Shown: positions 1 to 6,917 of the stretch, piece by piece
Layout: each line of letters opens with the position of its first letter
How positions within the stretch are numbered: position 1 is the stretch's first letter
Origin: Acidimicrobiaceae bacterium
GTDB taxonomy: Bacteria > Actinomycetota > Acidimicrobiia > Acidimicrobiales > RAAP-2
Assembly: GCA_003133545.1 (NCBI GenBank)
Contig: PKYA01000101.1
Coordinates: 1-32,525 of the forward strand
DNA length: 32,525 nucleotides
Reading direction: 5' to 3'
Notes under the pieces: model-generated
The model's database searches: none
What the model was told of the DNA's origin: nothing
Seen by the model: only the letters and a program-made list of their open reading frames with translations
Position numbers and translations under genes: made by a program

Positions 1-407
1 GAGCATGGCGCAATCTTGCCGCAACGCTATGACGGCCGGCACCCCGCCAGCCCTTTCAGCTCGCCTGATCACCATCGTGGAGGCGAGTAGCTGGTCGGTC
101 GAGCCACTGGGCAGTAGCTAGTCGATAATGCCGGCTACATCGCTCCCGTGCCAGCAGTCGCACCGTCCGTATCGCTCCGGGCGTCGCCACCGATTCGGCG
201 ATCTGCCCGTGATCGAGACCGCCGGGCAGTGTCACAGAACGCGCGGCTGACTGATCGGCAGCGCACGTCACCTACCGCCGGCAGGGAGACACCCCCTTCA
301 AGGGACATTCCAGAACCCTGGTCCTGAACAGCGTGCCCTCTACCGGCACTACGGAGGCAGGGGTGTCGGATCAAATACGGTGGTCCGCAGTTGGTTCTGA
401 GGCATGA
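1..407. other. intergenic stretch without a convincing gene
   Basis: No open frame here has a recognisable product; the minus-strand ORFs crossing it are antisense to the hydrolase downstream or are short. What it holds is the first copy of the 23-base motif (299-321), enclosed by an 8-base inverted repeat, GACACCCC at 288-295 and GGGGTGTC at 360-367. The window begins inside this region, so the end of an upstream gene cannot be excluded. Confidence 0.5.
299..321. repeat. 23-base dispersed motif, copy 1
   Basis: The 23 bases begin CAAGGGACATTC and end CCCTGG. They are identical to copy 2 (2773-2795) and differ from copy 3 (3506-3528) only in the central five bases. All three copies are on the same strand. 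Similarity between copies 1 and 2 continues about 30 bases to the left (CCGCCGG and a run of C). The copy lies about 85 bases upstream of the hydrolase start. It could be the end of a decayed insertion sequence or a MITE; no transposase is visible. Confidence 0.6.
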
Positions 408-1268
408 TTGACCGTGGCTGAACGTTGGGTCACCGCACGAGATGGCGTACGGCTGTGGGCTACCGAGCACGGGGCCGGTCTCACGGTGGTGATACCCGGT
501 GCGGCGGTTTTGGAAGACGACTTGGACCCCCTCTTTCAAGAGTTCCACGTGATCTTGTACGACATCCGAAATCGCGGAAGGTCCGATCCCGTACCTCTGA
601 CAGGAGAGGTAGGCGTTCCGGTCGAGCTCGATGACATCGAGGCGGTGTGCAACGAGTTTGGTGTCGTATCTTTCAGCCTCATTGGGTGGTCGTATATCGG
701 GGCTGAGGTAGCTCTGTTCGCCGCCCGAAAACCCGCTGGCCTGCAACGAATCGCAATGATCTGCCCGATTCCGCCGAGAGAACTCCCACCCAACGAAGCA
801 ATGAAGCGATACCAAGTGCGGTACGACAAGGCCATTGCGGACCTTGACGCCTTCCGTGCAAACCTGACGACGGAAGATCAACTCGACGCCGGTCGAATGG
901 CAAAGGCGTTCTACGACGCCGTGACTCCTCTGGCACTTGGAGATCCTGCGAACTACGTCCATCGACGCAGCGATCCGTCCCGTTTTCCCAATGAATGGCC
1001 TGACCAGATGAGGGGCGCATTGGAGCGAGTATGGGAGACCTTCGTCGTCGGGGGGTACGACCTTCGGCCAGTGGTGTCTGAGGTCACTGCCCCGATCTTG
1101 GTTGTCCATGGTGACGCTGATCGGATGCCGATCGAGGGTTCTTTGGAGTGGGCAGCGTCATTGCAGAACTCACGCCTCGTTCGACTTCCGGGAGTGGGTC
1201 ATTTCCCGTTTATTGAGGAACCGGACGACCTGTATCCCGTCCTATCAACGTTCTTGTCAGAAGGCTGA
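408..1268 (+). CDS. alpha/beta hydrolase fold protein
   Basis: A 286-residue protein with the layout of an alpha/beta hydrolase. The early strand VVIPGA is followed by DIRNRGRSDP, the usual oxyanion-side region. The nucleophile elbow reads GWSYIG, so the serine is present although the usual small residue two places later is Ile. The acid is probably the Asp in HGDADRM and the base is the His in GVGHFPF near the C-terminus. There is no signal peptide, so it should be cytoplasmic. The substrate cannot be told; relatives include esterases, proline iminopeptidase-like enzymes and haloalkane dehalogenase-like enzymes. The ORF starts with TTG at 408, and a GTG at 414 is an alternative; neither has a good ribosome binding site. 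It stands alone on its strand and converges with the methyltransferase. Confidence 0.8.
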   Translation: MTVAERWVTARDGVRLWATEHGAGLTVVIPGAAVLEDDLDPLFQEFHVILYDIRNRGRSDPVPLTGEVGVPVELDDIEAVCNEFGVVSFSLIGWSYIGAEVALFAARKPAGLQRIAMICPIPPRELPPNEAMKRYQVRYDKAIADLDAFRANLTTEDQLDAGRMAKAFYDAVTPLALGDPANYVHRRSDPSRFPNEWPDQMRGALERVWETFVVGGYDLRPVVSEVTAPILVVHGDADRMPIEGSLEWAASLQNSRLVRLPGVGHFPFIEEPDDLYPVLSTFLSEG

Positions 1269-1279
1269 ACCGACTGCCC

Positions 1280-1293
1280 CAGTCGCCGGACTG
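1280..1293. terminator. possible weak hairpin between convergent genes
   Basis: CAGTC-GCCG-GACTG forms a 5-bp stem between the stop of the hydrolase and the stop of the methyltransferase. There is no T-run. The flanking sequence (GACTGCCCC and AAGATGG) also resembles the left flank of motif copy 2 at about 2738-2763, so it may instead be a repeat fragment. Confidence 0.25.
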
Positions 1294-1330
1294 TAAGATG
1301 GTTCGAGCAGCCTCCGATCAACGGGATGGA

Positions 1331-2164
1331 CTATGACCGGACGGCAGCCACGAGGGTCTTGTTGTCGTTGATGGAGTTGACCGGAAGGCCGGACTCTCGC
1401 CTGACCAGGTCATGTGCCGCTTCGCGCATGCTGATCACTGCGGTCACTTCCCAACCACATCCCTGGACCAGCTCCACCGCCTCAACGCGGTCAATAACGA
1501 GCTTGAAGCCTTCACCGCTGCCGGCCCGTGCGATCTGCTGAAGGCGAAGTTGGCGCCGGTTGCGTTGGGTCCCAGCGTCGCGAGGCGGTTGGAAGTCAAT
1601 GGCCACTCGACTACCGACTGCGGCAATATGCCCAAGCTCGCCAAGCTGGCGTCGAACGACCGCTTCGTCGAGATACATCGAGACCCCCTCGAAGATGAAG
1701 AGAGAGGGCTGGGATTCATCGAGCCCTCCTTGGACCAATGCGTCTGCCGCACTCTGCCCGCTCAGATCTGCCTCGATGTATTTGGGGCCCCCTCCGGGTG
1801 CCCGCCGAGCCTTGTCCCGCTGAGTTCCTGAGTGATCCAACTCGAAGAACTGAATGCCAGGACGCCCAAACCGCCAGGCTCGGCTGTCATAGCCGGCTCC
1901 GACTACCACGATCTGTTCGATACTCGCCTCAACGGCCTTCGTGACCTGATGATCGAACCACAAGACGCGGGCCGCGAGCCCTGCCAAAGTCACCGACTGC
2001 GCTCGTATCCTGTACGGCATGCGCCTCACGAGCGAGACCACTGCCCCCATGGACGGTATGAGCATCCGTGCGGCAAAGGGATCCGCGAGCACGCCCATGT
2101 CCGTCAGCACTGCACGCTCCGCAGCCACCCCCTGAGCCGTCCTTGATCGCCCCGAGTTGGCCAT
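1331..2164 (-). CDS. class I SAM-dependent methyltransferase, TIGR00027/LCM-like
   Basis: About 277 residues from the ATG at 2164. The N-terminus MANSGRSRTAQG followed by an ERAVLTDMGVLADPFA segment is the pattern of the TIGR00027 group, a leucine-carboxyl-methyltransferase-like family expanded in actinobacteria (many copies in Mycobacterium). The SAM site is seen as VVVGAGYDSRAWRF, then FELDHSGTQRDK, and a later FEGVSMYL segment. The substrate is unknown for most members, which often act on small secondary metabolites. The ORF track starts at a GTG at 2233, but the family usually begins near MANSG and I see no strong Shine-Dalgarno sequence for either start. The neighbours are convergent or unrelated, so it is probably monocistronic. 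Confidence 0.85.
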   Translation of the reverse strand: MANSGRSRTAQGVAAERAVLTDMGVLADPFAARMLIPSMGAVVSLVRRMPYRIRAQSVTLAGLAARVLWFDHQVTKAVEASIEQIVVVGAGYDSRAWRFGRPGIQFFELDHSGTQRDKARRAPGGGPKYIEADLSGQSAADALVQGGLDESQPSLFIFEGVSMYLDEAVVRRQLGELGHIAAVGSRVAIDFQPPRDAGTQRNRRQLRLQQIARAGSGEGFKLVIDRVEAVELVQGCGWEVTAVISMREAAHDLVRRESGLPVNSINDNKTLVAAVRS

Positions 2165-2223
2165 CACGGAAGTATTGCGTAGCGCTGAGGTCAGCTCACA
2201 AGAAAGGATGCGCCCGAACCGGA

Positions 2224-2734
2224 TTAGCTGCACCCAGGCAATCCGTCATTGAGATCGATGTCGATGTGAGTATCTAAGGTCGCTTTGATCTCTGCCAAGA
2301 ACTGCAAACTCTCAGAGTCGAAGTACATCCCAACTCGGTCACCGTCGAGAAATGGAGCAAACTCCCTCGTCAAAGCCGTATCCCCGCCTCTCGGCCTCTT
2401 CGAGATCGGTGACGACATCCATGTCGAACTCTCCAGCCACCATCAGTCTGATAGTTGCGCCCTCTTCCACGCAAGACCGCAGAACATTCCGATGAGGCCC
2501 GAGCAGCGCTACCAGTCTCCCCATCGAGGACTCGATGTCCCAACCGGTCCATTCGCTCCTCCACTCCCAGCCAGCGACTTCGTGAGCTGCCCGCCCTGGA
2601 CGCTCACCAATGTGGAACTTCCGACTTGGTTCGATTCCAAGTCGCTGGGTGAGAGCATCCGGGTCGAGATTGTGGCCCCAAACCCGAAACCTGAGCTGCA
2701 GACACGTTTTTGCCACCTCACCAGTCAAGCGCAC
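2224..2734 (-). pseudogene. DUF4279-family gene, split by a frameshift
   Basis: Reading leftward from a GTG at about 2734, one frame encodes a DUF4279-like protein: LQLRFRVWGHNLDPDALTQ, then FHIGERPG and a Trp-rich segment. This frame stops at 2339. The expected C-terminal part continues in another frame of the same strand, ending at 2224: REFAPFLDGDRVGMYFD followed by SLQFLAEIKATLD. The crossing point is within about 2350-2400, around GGATACGGCTTTGACGAGGG. A one-base indel, or a sequencing error, joins the two halves into a protein of roughly 165 residues. DUF4279 has no known enzymatic role; members occur near toxin/immunity loci and as orphans. Motif copy 2 lies just upstream. Confidence 0.65.
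2571..2587. repeat. 17-base sequence repeated at the tRNA-Ser 3' flank
   Basis: CCAGCGACTTCGTGAGC occurs here, inside the broken DUF4279 gene, and again at 11091-11107, where it ends exactly on the discriminator base of tRNA-Ser. Both copies have the same orientation. It could be chance or an old attachment-site scar. The matching segment contains none of the tRNA body, which argues against a normal att core. Confidence 0.3.
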
Positions 2735-2772
2735 TCGACTGCCCCGTCCGCCGGGAAGATGGCACCCCACCC

Positions 2773-2795
2773 CAAGGGACATTCCAGAACCCTGG
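2773..2795. repeat. 23-base dispersed motif, copy 2
   Basis: Identical over 23 bases to copy 1 and in the same orientation. It lies about 40 bases upstream of the likely start of the broken DUF4279 gene on the minus strand and about 160 bases upstream of the oxidase-like gene on the plus strand. Confidence 0.6.
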
Positions 2796-2881
2796 CACTG
2801 GGCGGGCTCGCGTCCGCTGGGTACGTCGTGGATGCTCCGACACCGCTGATTCGGCTGGTGGGCGCCTGAGGAATCAGCGCT

Positions 2882-2888
2882 AAGGAGG
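2882..2888 (+). promoter_or_regulatory. perfect Shine-Dalgarno AAGGAGG
   Basis: AAGGAGG followed by a 5-base spacer and ATG at 2894. It is among the strongest ribosome binding sites seen in the window, yet it serves the frame of the short ORF 2894-2998, not the frame of the oxidase-like protein. Confidence 0.6.
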
Positions 2889-2893
2889 TATCT

Positions 2894-2998
2894 ATGAGGC
2901 GGGGCAAAACACAGTCTTTGGACCCAGAGGCGATTCCGTGGAAGCAGATACACTTTGTTCGTGACAAGGCGAGCCCTCGAAGACCTGTCTTCGGATGA
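2894..2998 (+). CDS. 34-residue ORF overlapping the start of the oxidase gene
   Basis: ATG at 2894 behind a perfect Shine-Dalgarno sequence opens a 34-codon frame (MRRGKTQSLDPEAIPW...) ending with TGA at 2996-2998, 41 bases into the next gene in a different frame. It is too short for the ORF track and I recognise no family. There are three readings: a leader peptide that couples translation to the downstream gene; the true start of the oxidase gene displaced by a one-base indel; or a fortuitous ORF. The downstream gene has only TTG or GTG starts without a good ribosome binding site, which makes coupling or a frameshift plausible. Confidence 0.35.
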   Translation: MRRGKTQSLDPEAIPWKQIHFVRDKASPRRPVFG

Positions 2999-3392
2999 GT
3001 GCTTCACGCTGCTCGGGCAAGAGACTGTCGGACGGCTCGTCTATGTGGACGACCTGGGACCAGCAGCAGTTCCGGTCGACTATGCCCTCGCTGGTCATGG
3101 CATCGTCTTCCGTTCTGAGGATGGATCCAAAATTCGCGGAGTGCGGGAAAAACACGATGTTGCCTTCGAGGTCGACCACATCGATAAAGCCAGCCGTTCG
3201 GGATGGAGCGTCCTCGTTCGGGGCACCAGTGAAGAGGTCGAATTCGAGCACCTTCACGAACTGTTGAGCCAGATCGACGGCTACTTGCCGCTGCCCTGGA
3301 AGAAGGGTATGCACAAGATTTGGGTGGTTATTACACCGAAGACAGTTACCGGTCGGCGCTTGGCAGACTTCGTCTTTGAGGACTTCTTTTGA
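2955..3392 (+). CDS. pyridoxamine 5'-phosphate oxidase-like (split-barrel) protein
   Basis: A protein of up to 145 residues matching the small flavin-binding split-barrel family common in actinobacteria: LSSDECFTLLGQETVGRLVYV at the N-terminus, then PVDYAL, a segment like IVFRSEDGSKI, and a DFVFEDFF tail. Members bind FMN, F420 or haem and few have assigned substrates, so true PdxH activity should not be assumed. The start is uncertain: TTG 2955 or GTG 2961, both poorly served by a ribosome binding site, while the strong one at 2882 points to another frame. It is cytoplasmic by sequence. A 6-bp hairpin overlaps its stop codon. Confidence 0.8.
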   Translation: MFVTRRALEDLSSDECFTLLGQETVGRLVYVDDLGPAAVPVDYALAGHGIVFRSEDGSKIRGVREKHDVAFEVDHIDKASRSGWSVLVRGTSEEVEFEHLHELLSQIDGYLPLPWKKGMHKIWVVITPKTVTGRRLADFVFEDFF

Positions 3393-3412
3393 GCCACGCC
3401 TTACCTTGGCTC
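3391..3412 (+). terminator. hairpin at the stop of the oxidase-like gene
   Basis: GAGCCA at 3391-3396 pairs perfectly with TGGCTC at 3407-3412 across a 10-base loop. The stem begins at the stop codon. No uninterrupted T-run follows, so it is at best a weak or factor-assisted terminator. Confidence 0.3.
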
Positions 3413-3426
3413 AGTCTTGCCCTTGC

Positions 3427-3497
3427 CGACCGGCCGAGACAGACCGGGTGAACTGAACCCACTTCCACGGGAGTGTGCCCGTGCCTCAGGCCGGTCG
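3427..3497. repeat. 71-bp inverted-repeat element with an inner hairpin
   Basis: CGACCGGCC at 3427-3435 and GGCCGGTCG at 3489-3497 are perfect 9-base inverted repeats. Inside lies a second hairpin, CACGGG-AGTGTG-CCCGTG (3466-3483). Motif copy 3 begins 9 bases to the right. Size and intergenic position resemble the elements at 25305, 28226 and 32136, although the arm sequences differ. It may be a MITE-like relic or a structured RNA. Confidence 0.5.
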
Positions 3498-3505
3498 AAA
3501 CTCGT

Positions 3506-3528
3506 CAAGGGACATTCACTGACCCTGG
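3506..3528. repeat. 23-base dispersed motif, copy 3 (diverged centre)
   Basis: Matches copies 1 and 2 in the first 12 and last 6 bases (CAAGGGACATTC and CCCTGG), with ACTGA in place of CAGAA in the centre. It is in the same orientation as the others and lies about 140 bases upstream of the DsbA-like gene. Confidence 0.5.
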
Positions 3529-3666
3529 GGCTCCCCGCCAATCCGGACAACTGGCGCGCCACCATCTGCGCCGAGCGGGGCAACCTGCTTCCCGCTCATG
3601 GCGGCGGCCGAAGGGTGGATCGATCTGCCCTGGGAATAGTGCCGCGGCGCCGGCGTTGCACACGGT

Positions 3667-4314
3667 GTGCAGATTGATCTGTGGTCCGACTTTGCCTGCC
3701 CGTGGTGCGCCCTGGGGATCTATCGGCTCGATGCCGCCCGCGCCCAGTTCGCGCACGGGGATGCCATCACCGTGGTGCACCGGTCCTTCGAGCTGGATCC
3801 GCGCGCGCCGGCTCGTCGCCCCCAGAGCATGGCCGAGCGGCTGGCCCACAAGTACGGCATGAGTCCCGAGCAGGTCCGCGCCGGTCACGAGCGCTTGACC
3901 TCCATGGGGCACGAGGTCGGGATGGAGTTCCACTTCGACCGCATCCAGCTGGGCAGCACGTTCGATGCCCACCGATTGGCGCAGGCCGCGCGCGGCACCG
4001 AGAGCGAGGACGCGCTGGTCAAGGGACTCTTTGCGGCGTACTTCACCGACGGCGAGCTGCTCTCGGACCACGCGGTCCTCCTCGGTGCCGCCACTGCGGC
4101 GGGCATGGACGCCGACGTGGCCCGTCAGGTCCTGGCGAGCGATGCCGGCACCGACGCGGTGCGGGCGGACGAGCAGGCGGCGAGCGAGTTGGGGATCACC
4201 GGCGTGCCGCACTTCGTCATCAACGGCAAATGGGCGGTGCCCGGCGCGCAGGACGTCGAGACGTTGCGGCTCGCGTTGGACCGGGCCTGGGCGCGCACCG
4301 AAGCCGTGCGCTGA
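3667..4314 (+). CDS. DsbA-family oxidoreductase, FrnE-like
   Basis: A 215-residue protein with a thioredoxin fold carrying a long helical insertion, typical of the FrnE/2-hydroxychromene-2-carboxylate isomerase branch of the DsbA family. The N-terminal strand IDLWSDFACPWC contains the CPWC redox motif at about residues 12-15, and the cis-proline loop is seen as GVPHFVINGKWAVPGAQ near residue 180. There is no signal peptide, so unlike classical DsbA it should work in the cytoplasm, where relatives catalyse disulfide exchange, sometimes under oxidative stress. The GTG at 3667 leaves almost no room before the first strand and is the likely start. It converges with the decarboxylase, with only six bases between the two stops. 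Confidence 0.9.
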   Translation: MQIDLWSDFACPWCALGIYRLDAARAQFAHGDAITVVHRSFELDPRAPARRPQSMAERLAHKYGMSPEQVRAGHERLTSMGHEVGMEFHFDRIQLGSTFDAHRLAQAARGTESEDALVKGLFAAYFTDGELLSDHAVLLGAATAAGMDADVARQVLASDAGTDAVRADEQAASELGITGVPHFVINGKWAVPGAQDVETLRLALDRAWARTEAVR

Positions 4315-4320
4315 GGGGCC

Positions 4321-5685
4321 TCAGGCCATGGTGGCCAGAATCTCCTTGATCATCTCTTCGGTGGTGCCCGGGTGCAGGAAGGCAAAGCGGGCCACCGTCT
4401 CGCCCTCCCAGGTGGTGGGGGTGACGAAGCCGATCTGGTCGCTGAGCAGCGAGGCCGACCAGGCGTCGTAGTCGGGCTTCTCCCAACCGGGCCGGCGGAA
4501 CAGCACCACTGAGAGCTCAGGGATCCGCACCAGTTCGGTGTGCGGAGTCTCGCTGATCAGCGCGGCCCCCCGCCGGGCGATGGCCAGGCCGGCCTCCACG
4601 GCGTCGCGGTAAGCATCGAGGCCGTTGACTGCCATGGAGAACCACAGCGGCAGCCCGCGGGCGCGCCGGGTCAGGTGGTAGGCGTAGTCGCTCGGATTCC
4701 ACTCCTCGGGATTCTCGCTGTGCAGCACCGCGAGATACGAGGCGTCCTGGGTGTGTACCGCCTTCGCCAAATTCGGTTGGCGGTAGATCAGCGCGGCGCA
4801 GTCAAACGGGGCGAACAGCCACTTGTGCGGATCGACGATGAACGAGTCGGCCCGCTCGAACCCGATGAATTTGTAGCGGACCGAAGGCGCGAACAGGGCG
4901 GCACCGCCGTAAGCGCCGTCGATGTGGAACCACAGCGCGCGCTCCTGCGCCACGTCGGCCACGCCGGAGAGGTCGTCGACGATGCCGGCGTTCGTGGTCC
5001 CGGCGGTGGCGACGACCCCAATGACGTCGTCGACCCGGGGGTGGTGGTCCAGGGCGTTGCGCAGGGCACGCCCGGTGAGCCGGTGGTCCTCGGTGGGGAC
5101 GACGAGGGCTTCGACCCCGATGACATGGAGGGCCTTGCCCACCGACGAGTGGGCATCGTCGCTCACGGCGATCAACGGACGCGCCGGCCCCTCCTTGCCG
5201 CGCCGGTGCCCCGCTGTGTCCCGGGCGACGACGAGCGCGGAGAGGTTGCCGGCCGAGCCCCCGGCCACGAAGCAGCCTCCCGATCCCCTCGGGAAGCCGG
5301 CCGTCTGGGCCAGCACCTCGAGGGCCTGGTTCTCGGCCACCACCACGCCGGCCGCTTCCAGCCATGAGGTGCCGTGCAGCGAGGAGCACGAGACGAACAT
5401 GTCGAACAGAAGCGCCGCCTTGGTCGGAGCGGCGGGGATGAAGGACAGGAAGCGCGGGCTGTCGCACGACACGACCGCGGTGGCCAGCTTGTCGACGAAG
5501 AGCTCCATCACGTCAGCGGCCTCGTTGCCTTCCGGGCGCATCAGCCCCCGCAGCGCATCACCCAGGGCCTGGGCCTGACCCCCGAAGTCGAGCACCACGG
5601 GATTGAGGGCCAACCGTTCCCGGCAATGGCGCATCACCAGGTCCGTCATGGCCTCGTCGAACTCGAACATCCCCGACGCGGTCAC
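4321..5685 (-). CDS. group II PLP-dependent amino-acid decarboxylase
   Basis: 454 residues, the normal length for the aromatic-L-amino-acid/glutamate decarboxylase family (fold type I). Visible landmarks are SCSSLHGTSWLEAA, the cofactor-contacting GGSAGNLSAL, the His-containing DDAHSSVGKAL, the HIDGAYGG strand, and the Schiff-base lysine in DPHKWLFAPFDC. These indicate decarboxylation of an amino acid to an amine; the substrate cannot be read from sequence, with aromatic amino acids, aspartate or glutamate all possible. The GTG start overlaps the larC stop by four bases (GTGA), so it is the third gene of a larB-larC-decarboxylase operon. An internal ATG at the MTDLVM segment is an alternative start. 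No signal peptide; cytoplasmic. Confidence 0.88.
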   Translation of the reverse strand: MTASGMFEFDEAMTDLVMRHCRERLALNPVVLDFGGQAQALGDALRGLMRPEGNEAADVMELFVDKLATAVVSCDSPRFLSFIPAAPTKAALLFDMFVSCSSLHGTSWLEAAGVVVAENQALEVLAQTAGFPRGSGGCFVAGGSAGNLSALVVARDTAGHRRGKEGPARPLIAVSDDAHSSVGKALHVIGVEALVVPTEDHRLTGRALRNALDHHPRVDDVIGVVATAGTTNAGIVDDLSGVADVAQERALWFHIDGAYGGAALFAPSVRYKFIGFERADSFIVDPHKWLFAPFDCAALIYRQPNLAKAVHTQDASYLAVLHSENPEEWNPSDYAYHLTRRARGLPLWFSMAVNGLDAYRDAVEAGLAIARRGAALISETPHTELVRIPELSVVLFRRPGWEKPDYDAWSASLLSDQIGFVTPTTWEGETVARFAFLHPGTTEEMIKEILATMA

Positions 5686-6917
5686 ATCGGCCCTTCGCCA
5701 CCGGTATGCGTCTGGGCGGCGCGCCAGGCCTCCTCGGCTCGCGAGGCCACTTCGCGCACGGCGATCCCGGTCGCTTCGGCCACCCCTGCCACGTCGTCGA
5801 ACTCGGGCTTGGCCCGTCCGCCCCCGACCTTCATGCGTACCACCATGCCGCCCACCGTGACCTGGTCGTGCACCCGCGCCACGGGCCAGCGCGCCGACGG
5901 AGTGGCGCGTACGCCGAAGGTGCCCGTGCTGCGTTGGATGACGTGGCGCAGGGCATCGAGGTGGGCCGCATCGGTGAGGACGTGCAGGACGTGGCCCGGC
6001 CGGCCCTTCTTCATGGTCACCGCGCTGACCCAGGCGTCGAAGGCGCCCCCCTCGAGGGCGGCGGACACGGCGTGGGCCAGTTGTTCACCCGTCACGTCGT
6101 CGAGGTTCGTCTCGAGCACGAACGCGGGCTGCCCGGCGCCGATGCGCTCCTCGTCGTCGCGCCGTCCGATGACGACCTGGGTGCAGTTCGGGAGCTCGTC
6201 GATCTCGCTGGCGCCTGCACCGAATCCACTCCCGGTCACCATCATGGGAGGCATCGGCCCGAACGAGGTGCACAGCGCGCGTAGGAGGGCCGCGCCGGTC
6301 GGCGTGGTGAGCTCGACCTCGGTGGGCCGCCCGTAGGTCGGGACGCCGTCGAGCAGGCGGACGGCGGCAGGAGAGGGATTGGGAAGCCGACCGTGCGCGC
6401 TGCGCACGGTCCCGGTCCCGGTGGCCACCGACGAAGCAGTGATCTCGTCGATGCCGAGTACCTCGAGGGCGGAGACGGTGCCGACGATGTCGATGATGGC
6501 GTCGTGACCCCCGACCTCGTGGAAGTGGACCTGATCGAGGGGCTGGCGGTGCAGCGCGGACTCCACTTCGGCCAGCCGGCGGAAGACGGTGTGCGCGCGG
6601 TCGGCCACCCGCGGGGGCAGGCCGGCGTCGGTGATCAGGCCCACGATGTCGGCGTAGGGCCGGGCGACCGCGTCGCCCCCGCCGCGCACCAGCGCCCGCG
6701 TGCAGGCCACGCCGCCCCGCAACGTCTCCTCCACGTGCAGATCCCAGCCCGGCAAAGACAGGCGCTTCAACAGGAGCCGGACCTCGCCGATGTCCGCGCC
6801 GGCATCGAGGAGGGACCCGAGCGCCATGTCGCCGGCGATGCCGGAGAAGCAGTGGAACCAGGCCACGGTCGCGCCGGTGGTGGTTCGGGCCGGCCCGTTG
6901 TGGGTCGATCCCGTCAT
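5682..6917 (-). CDS. larC: LarC, nickel insertion protein of the nickel-pincer cofactor
   Basis: About 411 residues from ATG 6917. The longer frame in the ORF track runs on through larB in an unrelated frame. Family landmarks are all present: FHCFSGIAGDM at the N-terminus, VHFHEVGGHDAI around residue 110, the C-terminal LETNLDDVTGEQ, and the very conserved TMKKGRPGH. LarC is a CTP-dependent nickel insertase that completes the nickel-pincer nucleotide used by LarA-type racemases and epimerases. In Lactiplantibacillus the gene is made as LarC1/LarC2 through a programmed frameshift; here the frame is continuous. Its ATG overlaps the larB stop (ATGA) and its stop overlaps the decarboxylase start (GTGA), so all three genes should be translationally coupled. 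Confidence 0.93.
   Translation of the reverse strand: MTGSTHNGPARTTTGATVAWFHCFSGIAGDMALGSLLDAGADIGEVRLLLKRLSLPGWDLHVEETLRGGVACTRALVRGGGDAVARPYADIVGLITDAGLPPRVADRAHTVFRRLAEVESALHRQPLDQVHFHEVGGHDAIIDIVGTVSALEVLGIDEITASSVATGTGTVRSAHGRLPNPSPAAVRLLDGVPTYGRPTEVELTTPTGAALLRALCTSFGPMPPMMVTGSGFGAGASEIDELPNCTQVVIGRRDDEERIGAGQPAFVLETNLDDVTGEQLAHAVSAALEGGAFDAWVSAVTMKKGRPGHVLHVLTDAAHLDALRHVIQRSTGTFGVRATPSARWPVARVHDQVTVGGMVVRMKVGGGRAKPEFDDVAGVAEATGIAVREVASRAEEAWRAAQTHTGGEGPM

Noticed and set aside
135-1109. 324-residue minus-strand ORF
   Set aside because: It is antisense to the alpha/beta hydrolase, shows no family pattern, and the plus-strand frame has clear catalytic motifs.
5374-6336. 320-residue plus-strand ORF over the decarboxylase and larC
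   Set aside because: It is antisense to two well-supported genes and has no family signature.
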